A DNA stretch of 56,271 bases, from NCBI GenBank assembly GCA_024642205.1, contig JAHEBQ010000042.1, positions 1-56,271 on the forward strand, read 5' to 3'. The notes beneath the pieces were generated by a model. It saw only the letters and a program-made list of their open reading frames with translations, made no database searches and was not told the DNA's origin. Shown one piece after another: positions 16,505 through 25,710 of this stretch. This DNA comes from Planctomycetaceae bacterium (GTDB taxonomy: Bacteria; Planctomycetota; Planctomycetia; Pirellulales; Pirellulaceae). Position 1 is the first letter of the stretch; each line of letters begins with the position of its first letter. Both the position numbers and the translations under genes were made by a program.

Positions 16505-18529
16505 TTGAGCATCCGCAGCTTTCGCCGCAGGTGGCAAGTAAAAACGGGAAAGGTGGACACGCCGATTGACGGCGAAGTGCCATTCTGGATTGTAAGCTTG
16601 GCATTTCATCTTGTCGTGATTATCTTCCTTGCGCGGATCATGATGCCGGATCGTGAGTCGAAATCCGTCAGTTTGACTCTCGACGAAGCAATCGAGGAAA
16701 TCAAAGAGGAAGACGTTCCGCTGGAAATTCAGTTCGATGAATTGATCACCGAGGATATTGGGGCCGATGGTGATGATGGATTCGAGGCCGCTGCCGCGCA
16801 AGCACCAATGATCGAGGTCACTTCGGAAGACACAATTGATCTTGATATGGAACTTCGCGATACGGCTGAATTGGTCACCGACAATGATCCTGTCGATGCC
16901 ACGGCTGAGACACTGGCGATTGTGCCGGTCAAGGGATCGGTCGGCAATTCCGTCAAAGCAGCCTCCGGCGCCGTCGACCGTTTGACTCAGGAAATACTGA
17001 TGTCGATGCAGGAACGGGAAACCGTTGTGGTTTGGATGTTTGACCAGTCTGCCAGCTTGATGCGTCAACGCGAAGAAATCCTGGAACGTTTTGACCGCAT
17101 CTATGAAGAACTTGGAGTACTTGAAGCAGCAGGACATCGATCCTTTGCCTCCGGTGGAGATCAGCCACTATTGACTCAGATCTATGCTTTCGGTTCAAAG
17201 GTAAAACCCTTAATCCGCGACCCTACCGACAGCCTGGCAACCATCAAAGAGGCCATTCAATCCATCGAACGGGACTCGACGGGAATCGAAAACGTAATGG
17301 ACGCCGTCATGACGGCGGCCAAACAGCATGCGTCGTTTCGTAGAATTGACCGGTCCACCGGACAACCCGGAAAAAACGTGATGTTGATCGTCGTTTCAGA
17401 TGAAGCCGGGGATGACGTCGGTCGAATCGACGAAGCAGTGCAGATTTGCACCAAGTATCAGATGCCGGTGTATGTGGTCGGCGTCCCGGCACCATTTGGT
17501 CGTGGGGAAACACTTGTCAAATGGGTTGATCCCGATCCGGAATTCGATCAGTCACCGCAATGGGCAGTGGTTTCCCAGGGGCCCGAGTCGATCATGCCCG
17601 AGCGATTGCGACTGGATTCAACCGGCACGTTTGATGACCTCGAAATGATCGATTCGGGGTTTGGTCCGTTTCATTTGACTCGGCTGGCCTACGAAACCGG
17701 AGGGATCTACTTTGCCGTTCACCCGAACCGAACGACGAAACGCGAAGTTCGCCAATGGGAAACCAACTCCTATTCAGCCTACCTCCGACGCTTTTTTGAT
17801 CCCGATGTCATGCGCCGCTATAAGCCTGACTACGTCTCCAATCAAACCTATTTTGCTCGCCTGAAAGCAAATCATGCGCGAGACGCTCTGGTCAAAGCGG
17901 CGATGTTCACAACCACCGGCACGCTTGAGTCTCCTGTGTTGCGTTTTGAAAAACTCGACGAGGCACGATTTGTGGCAACCGTTAACCGGGCGCAGCAAAC
18001 GGCGGCAATTGTGGAGCCCCAAATCGACCGGCTGTACGAGATGTTGAAAGCAGGCGAGGAAGACCGGCCTAACGAACTTTCGCTTCGCTGGAAGGCCGGC
18101 TACGACCTCGCGATGGGCCGCGCCATGGCAGCCAAGGTTCGTGCTGAATCGTACAATGCAATGCTGGCACTGATCAAAACGAAATTGAAATTCGACCCGC
18201 CACGCGACGATAAAACGCCTCAGAACAACACCTGGTTGCTCGTTCCGGCGGATGTGGTTGAGACAGGCAGTCAAGATACAAAATTGCTGACGAAGGCGAA
18301 AATGTATTTGAATCGTGTCATCGACGAGCATCCAGAGACACCCTGGGCCATGTTGGCTCAGAGGGAGCTGGCAACCCCGATCGGATGGAAGTGGGACCAG
18401 ACCTACACCGCGCCACCTCAGCCGCAACAGCCCCGCCCAAACAACAACAATAACAATGCGACGCCGAGGGTGCCACAGCCGAATGTGAACGCGATCCCCA
18501 AGCAGAAAAGACCCCCGCCAAGGCTGTAA
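16505..18529 (+). CDS. Membrane-anchored von Willebrand factor A domain protein
   Basis: The 674-residue product starts at a TTG (16505), since the homologous charged N-terminus and the membrane helix (PFWIVSLAFHLVVIIFLARI, ~26-45) follow directly. An acidic linker (~55-155) leads to a vWA domain whose MIDAS motif is WMFDQSASLM (D-x-S-x-S from Asp180). Further MIDAS-like parts are ERDSTGIENVMDAV and MLIVVSDEAGDD. A helical C-terminal half and a Pro/Asn-rich tail with a run of six Asn follow. vWA domains bind protein ligands through a metal ion; this architecture is common and uncharacterised in planctomycetes. It is convergent with the downstream lipoprotein gene. The domain is certain, the role unknown. 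Confidence 0.87.
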   Translation: MSIRSFRRRWQVKTGKVDTPIDGEVPFWIVSLAFHLVVIIFLARIMMPDRESKSVSLTLDEAIEEIKEEDVPLEIQFDELITEDIGADGDDGFEAAAAQAPMIEVTSEDTIDLDMELRDTAELVTDNDPVDATAETLAIVPVKGSVGNSVKAASGAVDRLTQEILMSMQERETVVVWMFDQSASLMRQREEILERFDRIYEELGVLEAAGHRSFASGGDQPLLTQIYAFGSKVKPLIRDPTDSLATIKEAIQSIERDSTGIENVMDAVMTAAKQHASFRRIDRSTGQPGKNVMLIVVSDEAGDDVGRIDEAVQICTKYQMPVYVVGVPAPFGRGETLVKWVDPDPEFDQSPQWAVVSQGPESIMPERLRLDSTGTFDDLEMIDSGFGPFHLTRLAYETGGIYFAVHPNRTTKREVRQWETNSYSAYLRRFFDPDVMRRYKPDYVSNQTYFARLKANHARDALVKAAMFTTTGTLESPVLRFEKLDEARFVATVNRAQQTAAIVEPQIDRLYEMLKAGEEDRPNELSLRWKAGYDLAMGRAMAAKVRAESYNAMLALIKTKLKFDPPRDDKTPQNNTWLLVPADVVETGSQDTKLLTKAKMYLNRVIDEHPETPWAMLAQRELATPIGWKWDQTYTAPPQPQQPRPNNNNNNATPRVPQPNVNAIPKQKRPPPRL

Positions 18530-18619
18530 GGCCTGAAAAACCAACAGGTACCGGACATTTGATCTTCAAGAACGAGTCGTCCTGATCACGGCAATCCTGT
18601 CGTCAATCTTGACGCCCAA

Positions 18620-19294
18620 TCAGTTCATCATCGCGTCATCGGCGAACGATTCCATTTTATCGTAAGGGACGAACAGTTTGGAAATGTGCTCCGTCAGGCG
18701 AGCCAGATAAAAGGACTCGAACTGGCGGTCGCTGGTTTGAACGGCGGGTCGACCATTTTCCGGAAACGAGAAAAGATCCGGACCATCGGCAAAGGAAATC
18801 TGACCGTTCTTCTTGATGTCATAGACGGTGACCGTAAGATCCGCGTTGCCTTTGTACATCGTCGCGCCTTCGTGAATCGAGTAGGAACCAATCTCGATCA
18901 CGATCACCATATCGGCCTTCACACCCTTTCCCAGCGCAACGACTTTCGATTCTTTCCAACCATTTTCGTCAATCCAGGATTCAATCTTGCCCGGTCCAAC
19001 GACTTCGACATTCTTGACACCCTGGGCGATCTTGATCCCAACGTGTTTCGAGACGGTGTAAGTCAACGTGTCAGGTCCATAGGCCGAGGCGTCGGAAAGA
19101 CACAGGACGGCGACGCGTTTGCCTTCGAGGCCCTGAAATTTCGGGGCTACCTTGTGTCCCTTGATCACGTACAGCAACCCAGCCAACTGGTTGATGCAAC
19201 CTGTCGATGTCGTCACCAGCAGCAAGGGAATCACCAGCAGTAACACGCACTTGGCGAACCGAATTCCCGTCATATATTGTGTGGGTGTATTCAT
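18620..19294 (-). CDS. Predicted lipoprotein of unknown function
   Basis: The product has 224 residues when started at the ATG at 19294, which has AGAGGG about 8 bases upstream; an in-frame TTG at 19321 has no such site. A signal peptide (AKCVLLLVIPLLLVTTSTGC) ends in a lipobox with the acylated Cys. The mature part contains GKRVAVLCLSDASAYGPD, GVKADMVIVIEIGSYSIHEG and NADLTVTVYDIKKNG. The pattern resembles bacterial lipoproteins that compute a 'pseudo-ATPase' nucleotide-like beta sheet, but I cannot assign a family. It is in the same orientation as ymdB and rny, 164 bp after ymdB, and may be co-transcribed. Confidence 0.75.
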   Translation of the reverse strand: MNTPTQYMTGIRFAKCVLLLVIPLLLVTTSTGCINQLAGLLYVIKGHKVAPKFQGLEGKRVAVLCLSDASAYGPDTLTYTVSKHVGIKIAQGVKNVEVVGPGKIESWIDENGWKESKVVALGKGVKADMVIVIEIGSYSIHEGATMYKGNADLTVTVYDIKKNGQISFADGPDLFSFPENGRPAVQTSDRQFESFYLARLTEHISKLFVPYDKMESFADDAMMN

Positions 19295-19458
19295 CCCGGA
19301 CCCTCTGGTTTGACCGCGCAACGGCGCGCCGTTGAAAAATGCCGATATTCATGCGGCGGGAGATTAGCGGGACGTCCGGACAACGACAAGATCATTTGAA
19401 GCAGGTAGATGACAGCGTTGACAGCATCCAATGGATGACAGCAAGCCGGGTTCAACGA

Positions 19459-20274
19459 TCAGTCTTCCAACTCGTCTTCCAATTGCTCGGCTTGTTTTTC
19501 GTTGATTTTGATCCGGCGGATACCCTGGCCTTTGCCGGATTTTGGATCGACATCGATCACGACGCCGGAGATCTGCACATCGCCGGTGGCGACGTCGAAA
19601 GGAATCGGGCGGAACGTAATTGTCGCTTGCAGAACTTTGTCAATCCTGCGGCCGAGAATGCTCTCGTGCGGCCCGGTCATTCCCACGTCGGAAATAAAGG
19701 CAGTTCCACCGGGGAGGATCTGCTCGTCCGCCGTTGGAATATGTGTATGTGTTCCGCAAACCGCCGTCACTCGGCCATCGAGATGGCGGCCCATCAGTTG
19801 TTTGTCGCTGGTGGCTTCGGCGTGGAAGTCACAAAATCGAATCTTCACACTGTCGGGAATCTCGTTGAGAATCTGATCGGCTTTGGTGAACGGACAATCA
19901 ACTGGCTTCATGAAGACGCGTCCCATCAAGCTGAACACGGCGACTTCGCGCCCGTTTTCTGCCCGGACAACTGCCCAGGTTTTGCCGGGAGCTTCGGGGG
20001 GATAATTGGCAGGTTTGACGATGTTGTCCTGGTTTTCGAGAATTGTGATGATGTCCTTTTTGCGATAGATATGGTCACCCAACGTGACACAATCGACACC
20101 GGCGGCGATCAGTTTGCGGTAGATAGCTGGCGTGATTCCGGAACCGTTATCAGAATTCTCGCCGTTGGCAATGACCAAATCGATCGATTCCTGGCGACGA
20201 AAACCAGGCAAGGCTCGGGTCACAATATCAACGCCAGGTTTACCAACAATGTCGCCAATGAACAAAATTCGCAC
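19459..20274 (-). CDS. ymdB: YmdB-type metallophosphoesterase (TIGR00282 family)
   Basis: YmdB is a dinuclear-metal phosphodiesterase, active on 2',3'-cyclic nucleotides in Bacillus subtilis, and is encoded beside RNase Y in many bacteria. This 271-residue protein aligns over its whole length: MRILFIGDIVGKPG (Asp8), ANGENSDNGSG (Glu39, Asn40), TLGDHIYRKKD (His68), DFHAEATSDK, VCGTHTHIPTADEQILP and AFISDVGMTGPHESILG. One metal ligand differs: the family motif is GNH, but here residue 67 is Asp (GDH). The start is GTG, since homology begins exactly there. It lies 130 bp downstream of rny in the same direction, with a perfect hairpin between them. Confidence 0.93.
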   Translation of the reverse strand: MRILFIGDIVGKPGVDIVTRALPGFRRQESIDLVIANGENSDNGSGITPAIYRKLIAAGVDCVTLGDHIYRKKDIITILENQDNIVKPANYPPEAPGKTWAVVRAENGREVAVFSLMGRVFMKPVDCPFTKADQILNEIPDSVKIRFCDFHAEATSDKQLMGRHLDGRVTAVCGTHTHIPTADEQILPGGTAFISDVGMTGPHESILGRRIDKVLQATITFRPIPFDVATGDVQISGVVIDVDPKSGKGQGIRRIKINEKQAEQLEDELED

Positions 20275-20358
20275 GGATCAACTACTTTCTAGGCAGGAGC
20301 GATGGAAGTATGGTAGGAGGGGTGGGGTTAGATTCAAATCAGTTGATCTCGTACCGAA

Positions 20359-20387
20359 GGCTGTTATTCGCCGAACGAATAACAGCC
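20359..20387 (-). promoter_or_regulatory. Perfect 12-bp hairpin between rny and ymdB
   Basis: GGCTGTTATTCG (20359-20370) and CGAATAACAGCC (20376-20387) are perfect reverse complements around a 5-base loop. It begins 17 bases beyond the rny stop codon on the transcribed strand. No T-run follows in either direction, so it could be a U-less terminator, an attenuator or an mRNA processing/stability element. Confidence 0.8.
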
Positions 20388-20404
20388 ACCCGCCGCATTC
20401 GAAC

Positions 20405-21961
20405 CTATCGGGCCAATTCGGTAAACCGTGATTCGCGAATCACGACGACTTTGACCTCTCCGGGGTATGAAAGCCTTTCTTCGTAGGCCTTGGCAATGTC
20501 TCGACAGATTTTTGCAGCTCTTGCGTCGTCGGTATCTTTGGCGGCGGCAATGACACGGACCTCACGACCGGCTTGCACGGCAAATGCCTGGCGGACGCCT
20601 TTGAATTCCTTGGCTATCTGTTCAAGTTCTTCCATGCGTTTGATGTAGCGATCCAGTGACTCCCGGCGTGCCCCGGGACGTGACGCACTACAGGCGTCGG
20701 CGGTTGCCACGACGACGGTATAGGGATACTCGACGAGGATTTCGTCGTGGTGTCCCAGTGCAGCGTGAACGACTTCCTCACATTCGCCGTGACGCTTGAG
20801 CAAATCAGCACCGATTTTTGGATGCCCGCCCTCCATGTCATGATCGGCGGCTTTCCCAATATCGTGCAGCAACCCGCAGCGTTTGGCTAACCGACCGTCC
20901 AACCCCATCATTTCGGCGAGCAAACCCGCGATGAACGCGACTTCGATACTGTGACGAAGCACATTTTGGCTGTAACTGGTACGGAAATGAAGACGTCCCA
21001 ACAGATCGATGATCGGGTTCTTCAAACCGACGACGTCGACTTCCTGGGCCGCTTCGGTACCTTTTTTGCGGATCAAGGCATCCATTTCGGCTTGGGTTTC
21101 CTTGACAACTTCTTCGATACGCGAGGGGTGAATTCGGCCATCGGCAATCAATTTGTCCATGGAAAGCCGGGCGACCTCCCGTCGAACCGGATCAAACCCG
21201 CTGACGATCACCACGCCGGGCGTATCGTCAATGATCACATCGATGCCAGTTTCTTTTTCGAATGCTCGAATATTGCGACCTTCGCGACCAATGATCCGGC
21301 CTTTCATGTCGTCATTGGGAATGTCGACTGTGCTGGTGGTATGATCCGAAGTATGGCTGGCGGCAAACCGTTGAGTCGTCATCATCAGGATATCGCGAGA
21401 CTTGTCTTCGCAGATTTCCTGCATGCGTTTCTCGTGATTCAGAATTCGCCCACCGACTTCGTCCTCGAGTTCGTCTTCAAGCAGCTTTAACAGACGTTTC
21501 GTGGCGTCTTCCTTGCTCAACCCGGTCATTTGATGCAGTTCTTTCCTCTGTTTGTCGAGGATGTCGTTCAGATCCTTTTCGGTCTGGCCGATCTGTTCAA
21601 GTTTGACCTTCAGGCGATTCTGGGACGACTCGATGAACTGCTCCTGTTTCTTGAGGTCGTCACCTTGTTGTTGCAGGCTGGTTTCACGTTTGTCGAGCGA
21701 CCGTTCGCGTTGGTGAATCTCTTCGCGCGACTTGCTCAGCATCCTTTCAGCTTCGGCCTCCCGTTTCAGCTCCATCTCTTTGATGGCGACTTCCGCGTCT
21801 CTCCGCTTGGACTCGGCGTTTCGCTGGGCTTCGTCGAGAATCAACTGGGCTTTGGTCTTTGCGCCGCGACCGACGACCATGGAATATATCAAAACGGCTC
21901 CGGCTCCCAGGATCAATCCTCCGACCCCCAAGAGCAACTCCGGCGTTGTCATCCCTATCAT
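20405..21961 (-). CDS. rny: Ribonuclease Y
   Basis: RNase Y is a membrane-bound endoribonuclease that starts mRNA decay. The 518-residue protein has an N-terminal membrane helix ([20 protein letters not shown]), a long charged coiled coil (~35-180), a KH RNA-binding domain ([20 protein letters not shown], ~219-238) and the HD domain with [13 protein letters not shown] (~362-374) and LGHHDEI. The C-terminus [19 protein letters not shown] is typical. I start at the ATG at 21961, which has AAGGGAG about 10 bases upstream; an ATG three codons later is also possible, while the frame further upstream starts only with a TTG. It is followed by ymdB, the conserved partner. Confidence 0.96.
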   Translation of the reverse strand: MIGMTTPELLLGVGGLILGAGAVLIYSMVVGRGAKTKAQLILDEAQRNAESKRRDAEVAIKEMELKREAEAERMLSKSREEIHQRERSLDKRETSLQQQGDDLKKQEQFIESSQNRLKVKLEQIGQTEKDLNDILDKQRKELHQMTGLSKEDATKRLLKLLEDELEDEVGGRILNHEKRMQEICEDKSRDILMMTTQRFAASHTSDHTTSTVDIPNDDMKGRIIGREGRNIRAFEKETGIDVIIDDTPGVVIVSGFDPVRREVARLSMDKLIADGRIHPSRIEEVVKETQAEMDALIRKKGTEAAQEVDVVGLKNPIIDLLGRLHFRTSYSQNVLRHSIEVAFIAGLLAEMMGLDGRLAKRCGLLHDIGKAADHDMEGGHPKIGADLLKRHGECEEVVHAALGHHDEILVEYPYTVVVATADACSASRPGARRESLDRYIKRMEELEQIAKEFKGVRQAFAVQAGREVRVIAAAKDTDDARAAKICRDIAKAYEERLSYPGEVKVVVIRESRFTELAR

Positions 21962-22601
21962 CGACCACCGCTCCCTTATTTGGAGTAACGGCAAACCACG
22001 ACGGTCAAACAAATCGGTAGCCGAGGCAAGGAAAAAAGTCGGTAGCTGCTGACGTTTTGTCGACGTTTACTGGTCCCGGTTGGGGCCAGCATTACCGGGT
22101 GAATCCGGAAATCGCCGCTCTGAGTCAACTCTCCAACCTCGTTTCTGCTGCGAACTCAACGATACGGCAGAGTGAATCCCATTCACTTCCCGCACCCGCC
22201 AGACCAACCACTTGGCGTCTGGGCGGTGTTGAACCGAAACAGAAACCCATCCAACCAACGGAAGCCAGAATGCAAGGTCCAGCGTTTCCGACCGGCGAAT
22301 CTTGTCGCTGGATGGGACGCAGGAAAGCTTGCGCACGGCTGGTGACAGCCGCAAGAAGACGCTTAGGATGATGTAAATCAAATCCATGGCTTACCCGGGA
22401 AGAATGTGCTGGAACTAAATGAAGTTACCAACGTTTCAATTTTCTTTGCTCATTGCCGACTTGTGACCCGTACTTGGCTTGTGTCACAAAGTCTGGTGTT
22501 AAAATTACGCTCACGAAATTCCGCTTCCGATTTCTCTTCGGCAGACTTCATGACTTCCAGTTTAACAAAACCCCGGAAAAGCACAATCAAACCTTGTTAA
22601 C
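21962..22601. other. Divergent region between rny and tilS; possible structured RNA element
   Basis: This 640-base region separates divergent genes. No frame on either strand shows a family motif. It holds a hairpin at 22328-22355 on the + strand: outer stem CTTGC/GCAAG and inner stem GGCTG/CAGCC closed by a GTGA tetraloop of the GNRA type, with a 4-base bulge. I cannot tie it to a known RNA family. Confidence 0.5.
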
Positions 22602-23618
22602 TTGATCGATTCGCCCTTGAAACATCTGGAACACCTAGTCGAATCTGCCTTTCCGCCGGAAAACTGGGCAAATGTTCGAACATTGATCGCCGTCTCCGGT
22701 GGCCCGGACAGCGTCGCGGTTCTGCGGGCGATGGTTGCCATTGCACAGTTTTCAAATCAATGGAAAGCTGGAAATTTGATGGTGGCCCATGTCAATCACG
22801 CGGTCCGGGGCGCGGAATCCGAAGACGATGGCCGTTTTGTCGGAGAACTGGCCGCAAAACTGGGGCTGGAGTTTCATCAGTCGGAAGCAGTTCCGTCAAC
22901 GGAATTCGATCACTCGGAGGAGTCACTACGGAATCTTCGCTATGACCGGCTGATCCAATTGGCTCAAACGACCGGGTCTCGTTACATTGTCACCGGTCAC
23001 AATCTCGACGATCAGGTTGAAACCATTCTGTTTCGTATCTTTCGCGGAACTGGAATCAGTGGGTTGGCAGGAATTCCGCCGAGGCGTTTGGCCAGTCAAT
23101 CGGTGACGATCGTTCGACCGTTACTGGAGGTCACCCGCCAATCAATCGAAAACTACCTTCGTGAAATCGATCAGCCATTTCGGTTCGACAGTTCCAACAC
23201 AGATTCCAAATACGCCCGCAATTACTTGCGGAATGGACTAATCCCGGAACTCAAGGCGCGTTTCGGTGAATCCGTTGCCGATTCGATTTTAAGACTCGGT
23301 AAACAGGCTCAAGAGTTCGACTGTTTCCTGCTAACGCAGTCTAATGGACTGGCCGATGCTTTGACCACGCAATCCGCGAGCAGGGTGATTGTTGATTGCA
23401 GGAAAATCCAATTGTGCGACCCGCTGGTCATTCGCCGTTGGATTGTGCAGATCTGGGTCAAACAGGAATGGCCGCGTCAGGCAATGACATTTCAGTGGTG
23501 GCAGACGATTGGTCAGTCGCTTCAATCCGAGGCAGACGTCGTTCTTAATTTGCCGTGTTCGATTCGACTGGAAAAAACTGGAATGGAAGCCGTTTTCTCT
23601 GATCTTCGCAAGGATTGA
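22602..23618 (+). CDS. tilS: tRNA(Ile)-lysidine synthase
   Basis: TilS adds lysine to cytidine-34 of the CAU-anticodon tRNA(Ile) so that it reads AUA. The 338-residue product has the N-type ATP pyrophosphatase loop LIAVSGGPDSVAVL (~28-41), HVNHAVRGAESEDD (~64-77), TGHNLDDQVETILFRIFRGT (~127-146), GLAGIPPRR and the tail segment FDSSNTDSKYARNYLRN that binds tRNA. The length fits the short form with the N-terminal and middle domains only. The start is a TTG, with no strong ribosome-binding site; no ATG is near. It is an essential function in most bacteria, so the gene is expected to be active. Confidence 0.94.
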   Translation: MIDSPLKHLEHLVESAFPPENWANVRTLIAVSGGPDSVAVLRAMVAIAQFSNQWKAGNLMVAHVNHAVRGAESEDDGRFVGELAAKLGLEFHQSEAVPSTEFDHSEESLRNLRYDRLIQLAQTTGSRYIVTGHNLDDQVETILFRIFRGTGISGLAGIPPRRLASQSVTIVRPLLEVTRQSIENYLREIDQPFRFDSSNTDSKYARNYLRNGLIPELKARFGESVADSILRLGKQAQEFDCFLLTQSNGLADALTTQSASRVIVDCRKIQLCDPLVIRRWIVQIWVKQEWPRQAMTFQWWQTIGQSLQSEADVVLNLPCSIRLEKTGMEAVFSDLRKD

Positions 23619-23921
23619 TCAGCCTGGCGCTGGAAGCCTTGGAGGACGCCGGAACGATGGAATTCCCGGCGTTCCGACGACGGCGCATCAAGTTTTCATG
23701 GCAAACTTTGGCAAGCAAGGTGAAATATGCCGAAAAGTCCGGCGGTCTGGCGAAACAATCGGTCTCGCATGACTGTTTTTGGTTTCACTTCGTAATTTCG
23801 GTAGCTATACTGTCCGTCTTTGGAATACCACCATTCGGGTTACCCAAAATTTAGCTTGACCGCAATCAAAATCGAATTGCGGGTCCCGCTTCCACAAGTT
23901 CTCAAAGGCAGGTAATTGAGC

Positions 23922-25523
23922 ATGTCCGACGACTACACGAAAAAGAGCAACGAAGACACAAACATGTTTTTGTTCTGGGGTTGCTTCATTGCTTTGATCA
24001 CGACCGCGTTTGGATTCATCACTCGTATGTTTCTGCTCGATGATCCGGCGATCACGGAAACATTACTCAATTTGGACCCTGCGCAGGTCGGGAGATTCAA
24101 AGGGATTCAGATTTGGCCGTTTGCCATCAGCATCATTGTCTTCAGCTTGATCATCGACAAAGTCGGCTACAAGTTTTCGATGATTTTCGCATTCGTTTGC
24201 CAGTTTGCCTGGGCAATCATGGGAATCAGCGCACTTCGAATGGCCGGGTCGGATCCGGAAATGGCCAGTCGGTTGATTTTTTGGGGGGGGTTGGTACTGG
24301 CATTGGGCAACGGGACGGTCGAAGCGTTCATCAACCCGGTGGTCGCGACAATGTTTGACAGGGACAAGACAAAATGGCTCAACATACTGCATGCCGGCTG
24401 GCCGGGGGGCTTGGTCATTGCGGGGGTATTGACAATCTTGATGGCTAGTTTGCCCTGGACAATCAAACTGGGCATCATCGCGGTTCCTGCACTGATTTAC
24501 TTCTTGATGCTGGTTGGATGCAAGTTTCCAGCACAGGAGCGAGTCGCGGCGGGGGTCAGTTACCGCGACATGTTGTCCGAATTTGGAATTCTCGGTGCCG
24601 CTGTCGTTGGACTGCTCGTGACGCTCCAACTGATGGACTTTTTCCCAACTGGCAACAAGTACCTGTTTATCGGCATTGGCATCGCGATGGTCCTGGCATT
24701 TGGGGCATATACAAAAAGCCTCGGACGACCGCTGATGTTCATATTGATTCTGATCATGATGCCGTTGGCGACCACAGAAATCGGTACCGACGGTTGGATT
24801 TCTGGAATCATGGCCAACGCGGTTACATTCCATGCAGGTTGGATTCTGGTTTACACGTCGGTCATCATGATGGTGTTGCGATTTTTTGCCGGCCCCATTG
24901 TTCACAAACTTTCGCCGCTGGGACTTCTCATGTTAAGTTGCCTCCTGGCAATTGCTGGCCTGTTGGCGCTTTCTGGTGCGAAAGGTGTGGCGATCATTTT
25001 CGCAGCGGCAACCCTTTATGCTCTCGGTAAAACATTCTTTTGGCCCACGATGTTGGGTATCGTTTCGGAACAAACACCCAAGGGTGGTGCAATGACGCTC
25101 AACGCCATTTCCGGAATCGGCATGTTAGCGGTAGGTACGCTTGGATTTCCTTATATCGGTGCATTGCAAGCTGACAAAGAAATTGAAGCAGTCGCGACCG
25201 TCGCGGAGGCAGCACTTGCACCAGGGCTGGTCGTGGCCGGTGAAGTCGCCTCTTCGGCTTTGACCGACAAGAGCATTTATGAGATTATCCAATACAAGAC
25301 GCTTGATAAGGACGCGGTCGAGGATTTCGTAATGAAGGCCGATGAGGCAAATCAAGAGACAATTCGAGCCGCAATCACCCAAGCCGAAGCAGGCAGCGCA
25401 CAAAAAGCACTGGCAAATATGGCAGTCTTCCCGGCCTTTATGCTCTTTTGTTATGTCGGATTGTGGTTATTCTTCAAGAGCAAGGGCGGATATAAACCGG
25501 TTCACATCAGTGATGGACATTAA
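23922..25523 (+). CDS. Major facilitator superfamily transporter
   Basis: This 533-residue polytopic membrane protein has about 12-14 hydrophobic helices, starting with MFLFWGCFIALITTAFGFIT. The early loop DKVGYKFSMIFAF corresponds to the MFS loop 2-3 signature, and LALGNGTVEAFINPVVATMF to the helix 4-5 region. A non-membrane insertion of about 70 residues (ALQADKEIEAVATVAEAALA onwards, ~410-500) precedes the last helix. The substrate cannot be predicted; the family resembles sugar/nucleoside-type MFS members of planctomycetes. The ATG at 23922 is chosen because CAGG lies 9 bases upstream; a TTG two codons earlier is possible. An intrinsic terminator follows. Confidence 0.88.
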   Translation: MSDDYTKKSNEDTNMFLFWGCFIALITTAFGFITRMFLLDDPAITETLLNLDPAQVGRFKGIQIWPFAISIIVFSLIIDKVGYKFSMIFAFVCQFAWAIMGISALRMAGSDPEMASRLIFWGGLVLALGNGTVEAFINPVVATMFDRDKTKWLNILHAGWPGGLVIAGVLTILMASLPWTIKLGIIAVPALIYFLMLVGCKFPAQERVAAGVSYRDMLSEFGILGAAVVGLLVTLQLMDFFPTGNKYLFIGIGIAMVLAFGAYTKSLGRPLMFILILIMMPLATTEIGTDGWISGIMANAVTFHAGWILVYTSVIMMVLRFFAGPIVHKLSPLGLLMLSCLLAIAGLLALSGAKGVAIIFAAATLYALGKTFFWPTMLGIVSEQTPKGGAMTLNAISGIGMLAVGTLGFPYIGALQADKEIEAVATVAEAALAPGLVVAGEVASSALTDKSIYEIIQYKTLDKDAVEDFVMKADEANQETIRAAITQAEAGSAQKALANMAVFPAFMLFCYVGLWLFFKSKGGYKPVHISDGH

Positions 25524-25588
25524 TTTGTTTCGCTAGCAGATCGAACGACGGCATCTTGATCTTTGATCTGCCAGATTTTCGAATTCAT

Positions 25589-25616
25589 GGGGGCCATTTC
25601 AGGCCCTCTTTTTTTT
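25589..25616 (+). terminator. Intrinsic terminator of the MFS gene
   Basis: GGGCC (25591-25595) pairs with GGCCC (25602-25606) around a 6-base loop and is followed by TC and eight T residues (25609-25616). It lies 65 bases after the MFS stop codon. Confidence 0.8.
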
Positions 25617-25710
25617 GCGCCAAAATGGGCCAATTTTCGGATCAAAATACATCTGTCGACAAAACAGAGCAAACACTACTATTCGCGGTCCAATCCTTGC
25701 AAGACCCGAG

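Noticed and set aside
19339..20292. 317-codon + strand frame opposite ymdB
   Set aside because: Antisense shadow of a clearly conserved metallophosphoesterase.
20310..20345. Possible tRNA T-arm (ttcaaatc) upstream of ymdB
   Set aside because: No pairing T-stem, no anticodon arm or acceptor stem can be folded around it.
22067..22387. 106-codon minus-strand frame between rny and tilS
   Set aside because: No motif, no ribosome-binding site; more likely non-coding spacer.
24063..24905. 280-codon minus-strand frame inside the MFS gene, rich in His/Asn/Gln
   Set aside because: Composition is the reverse complement of membrane-protein codons; antisense shadow.
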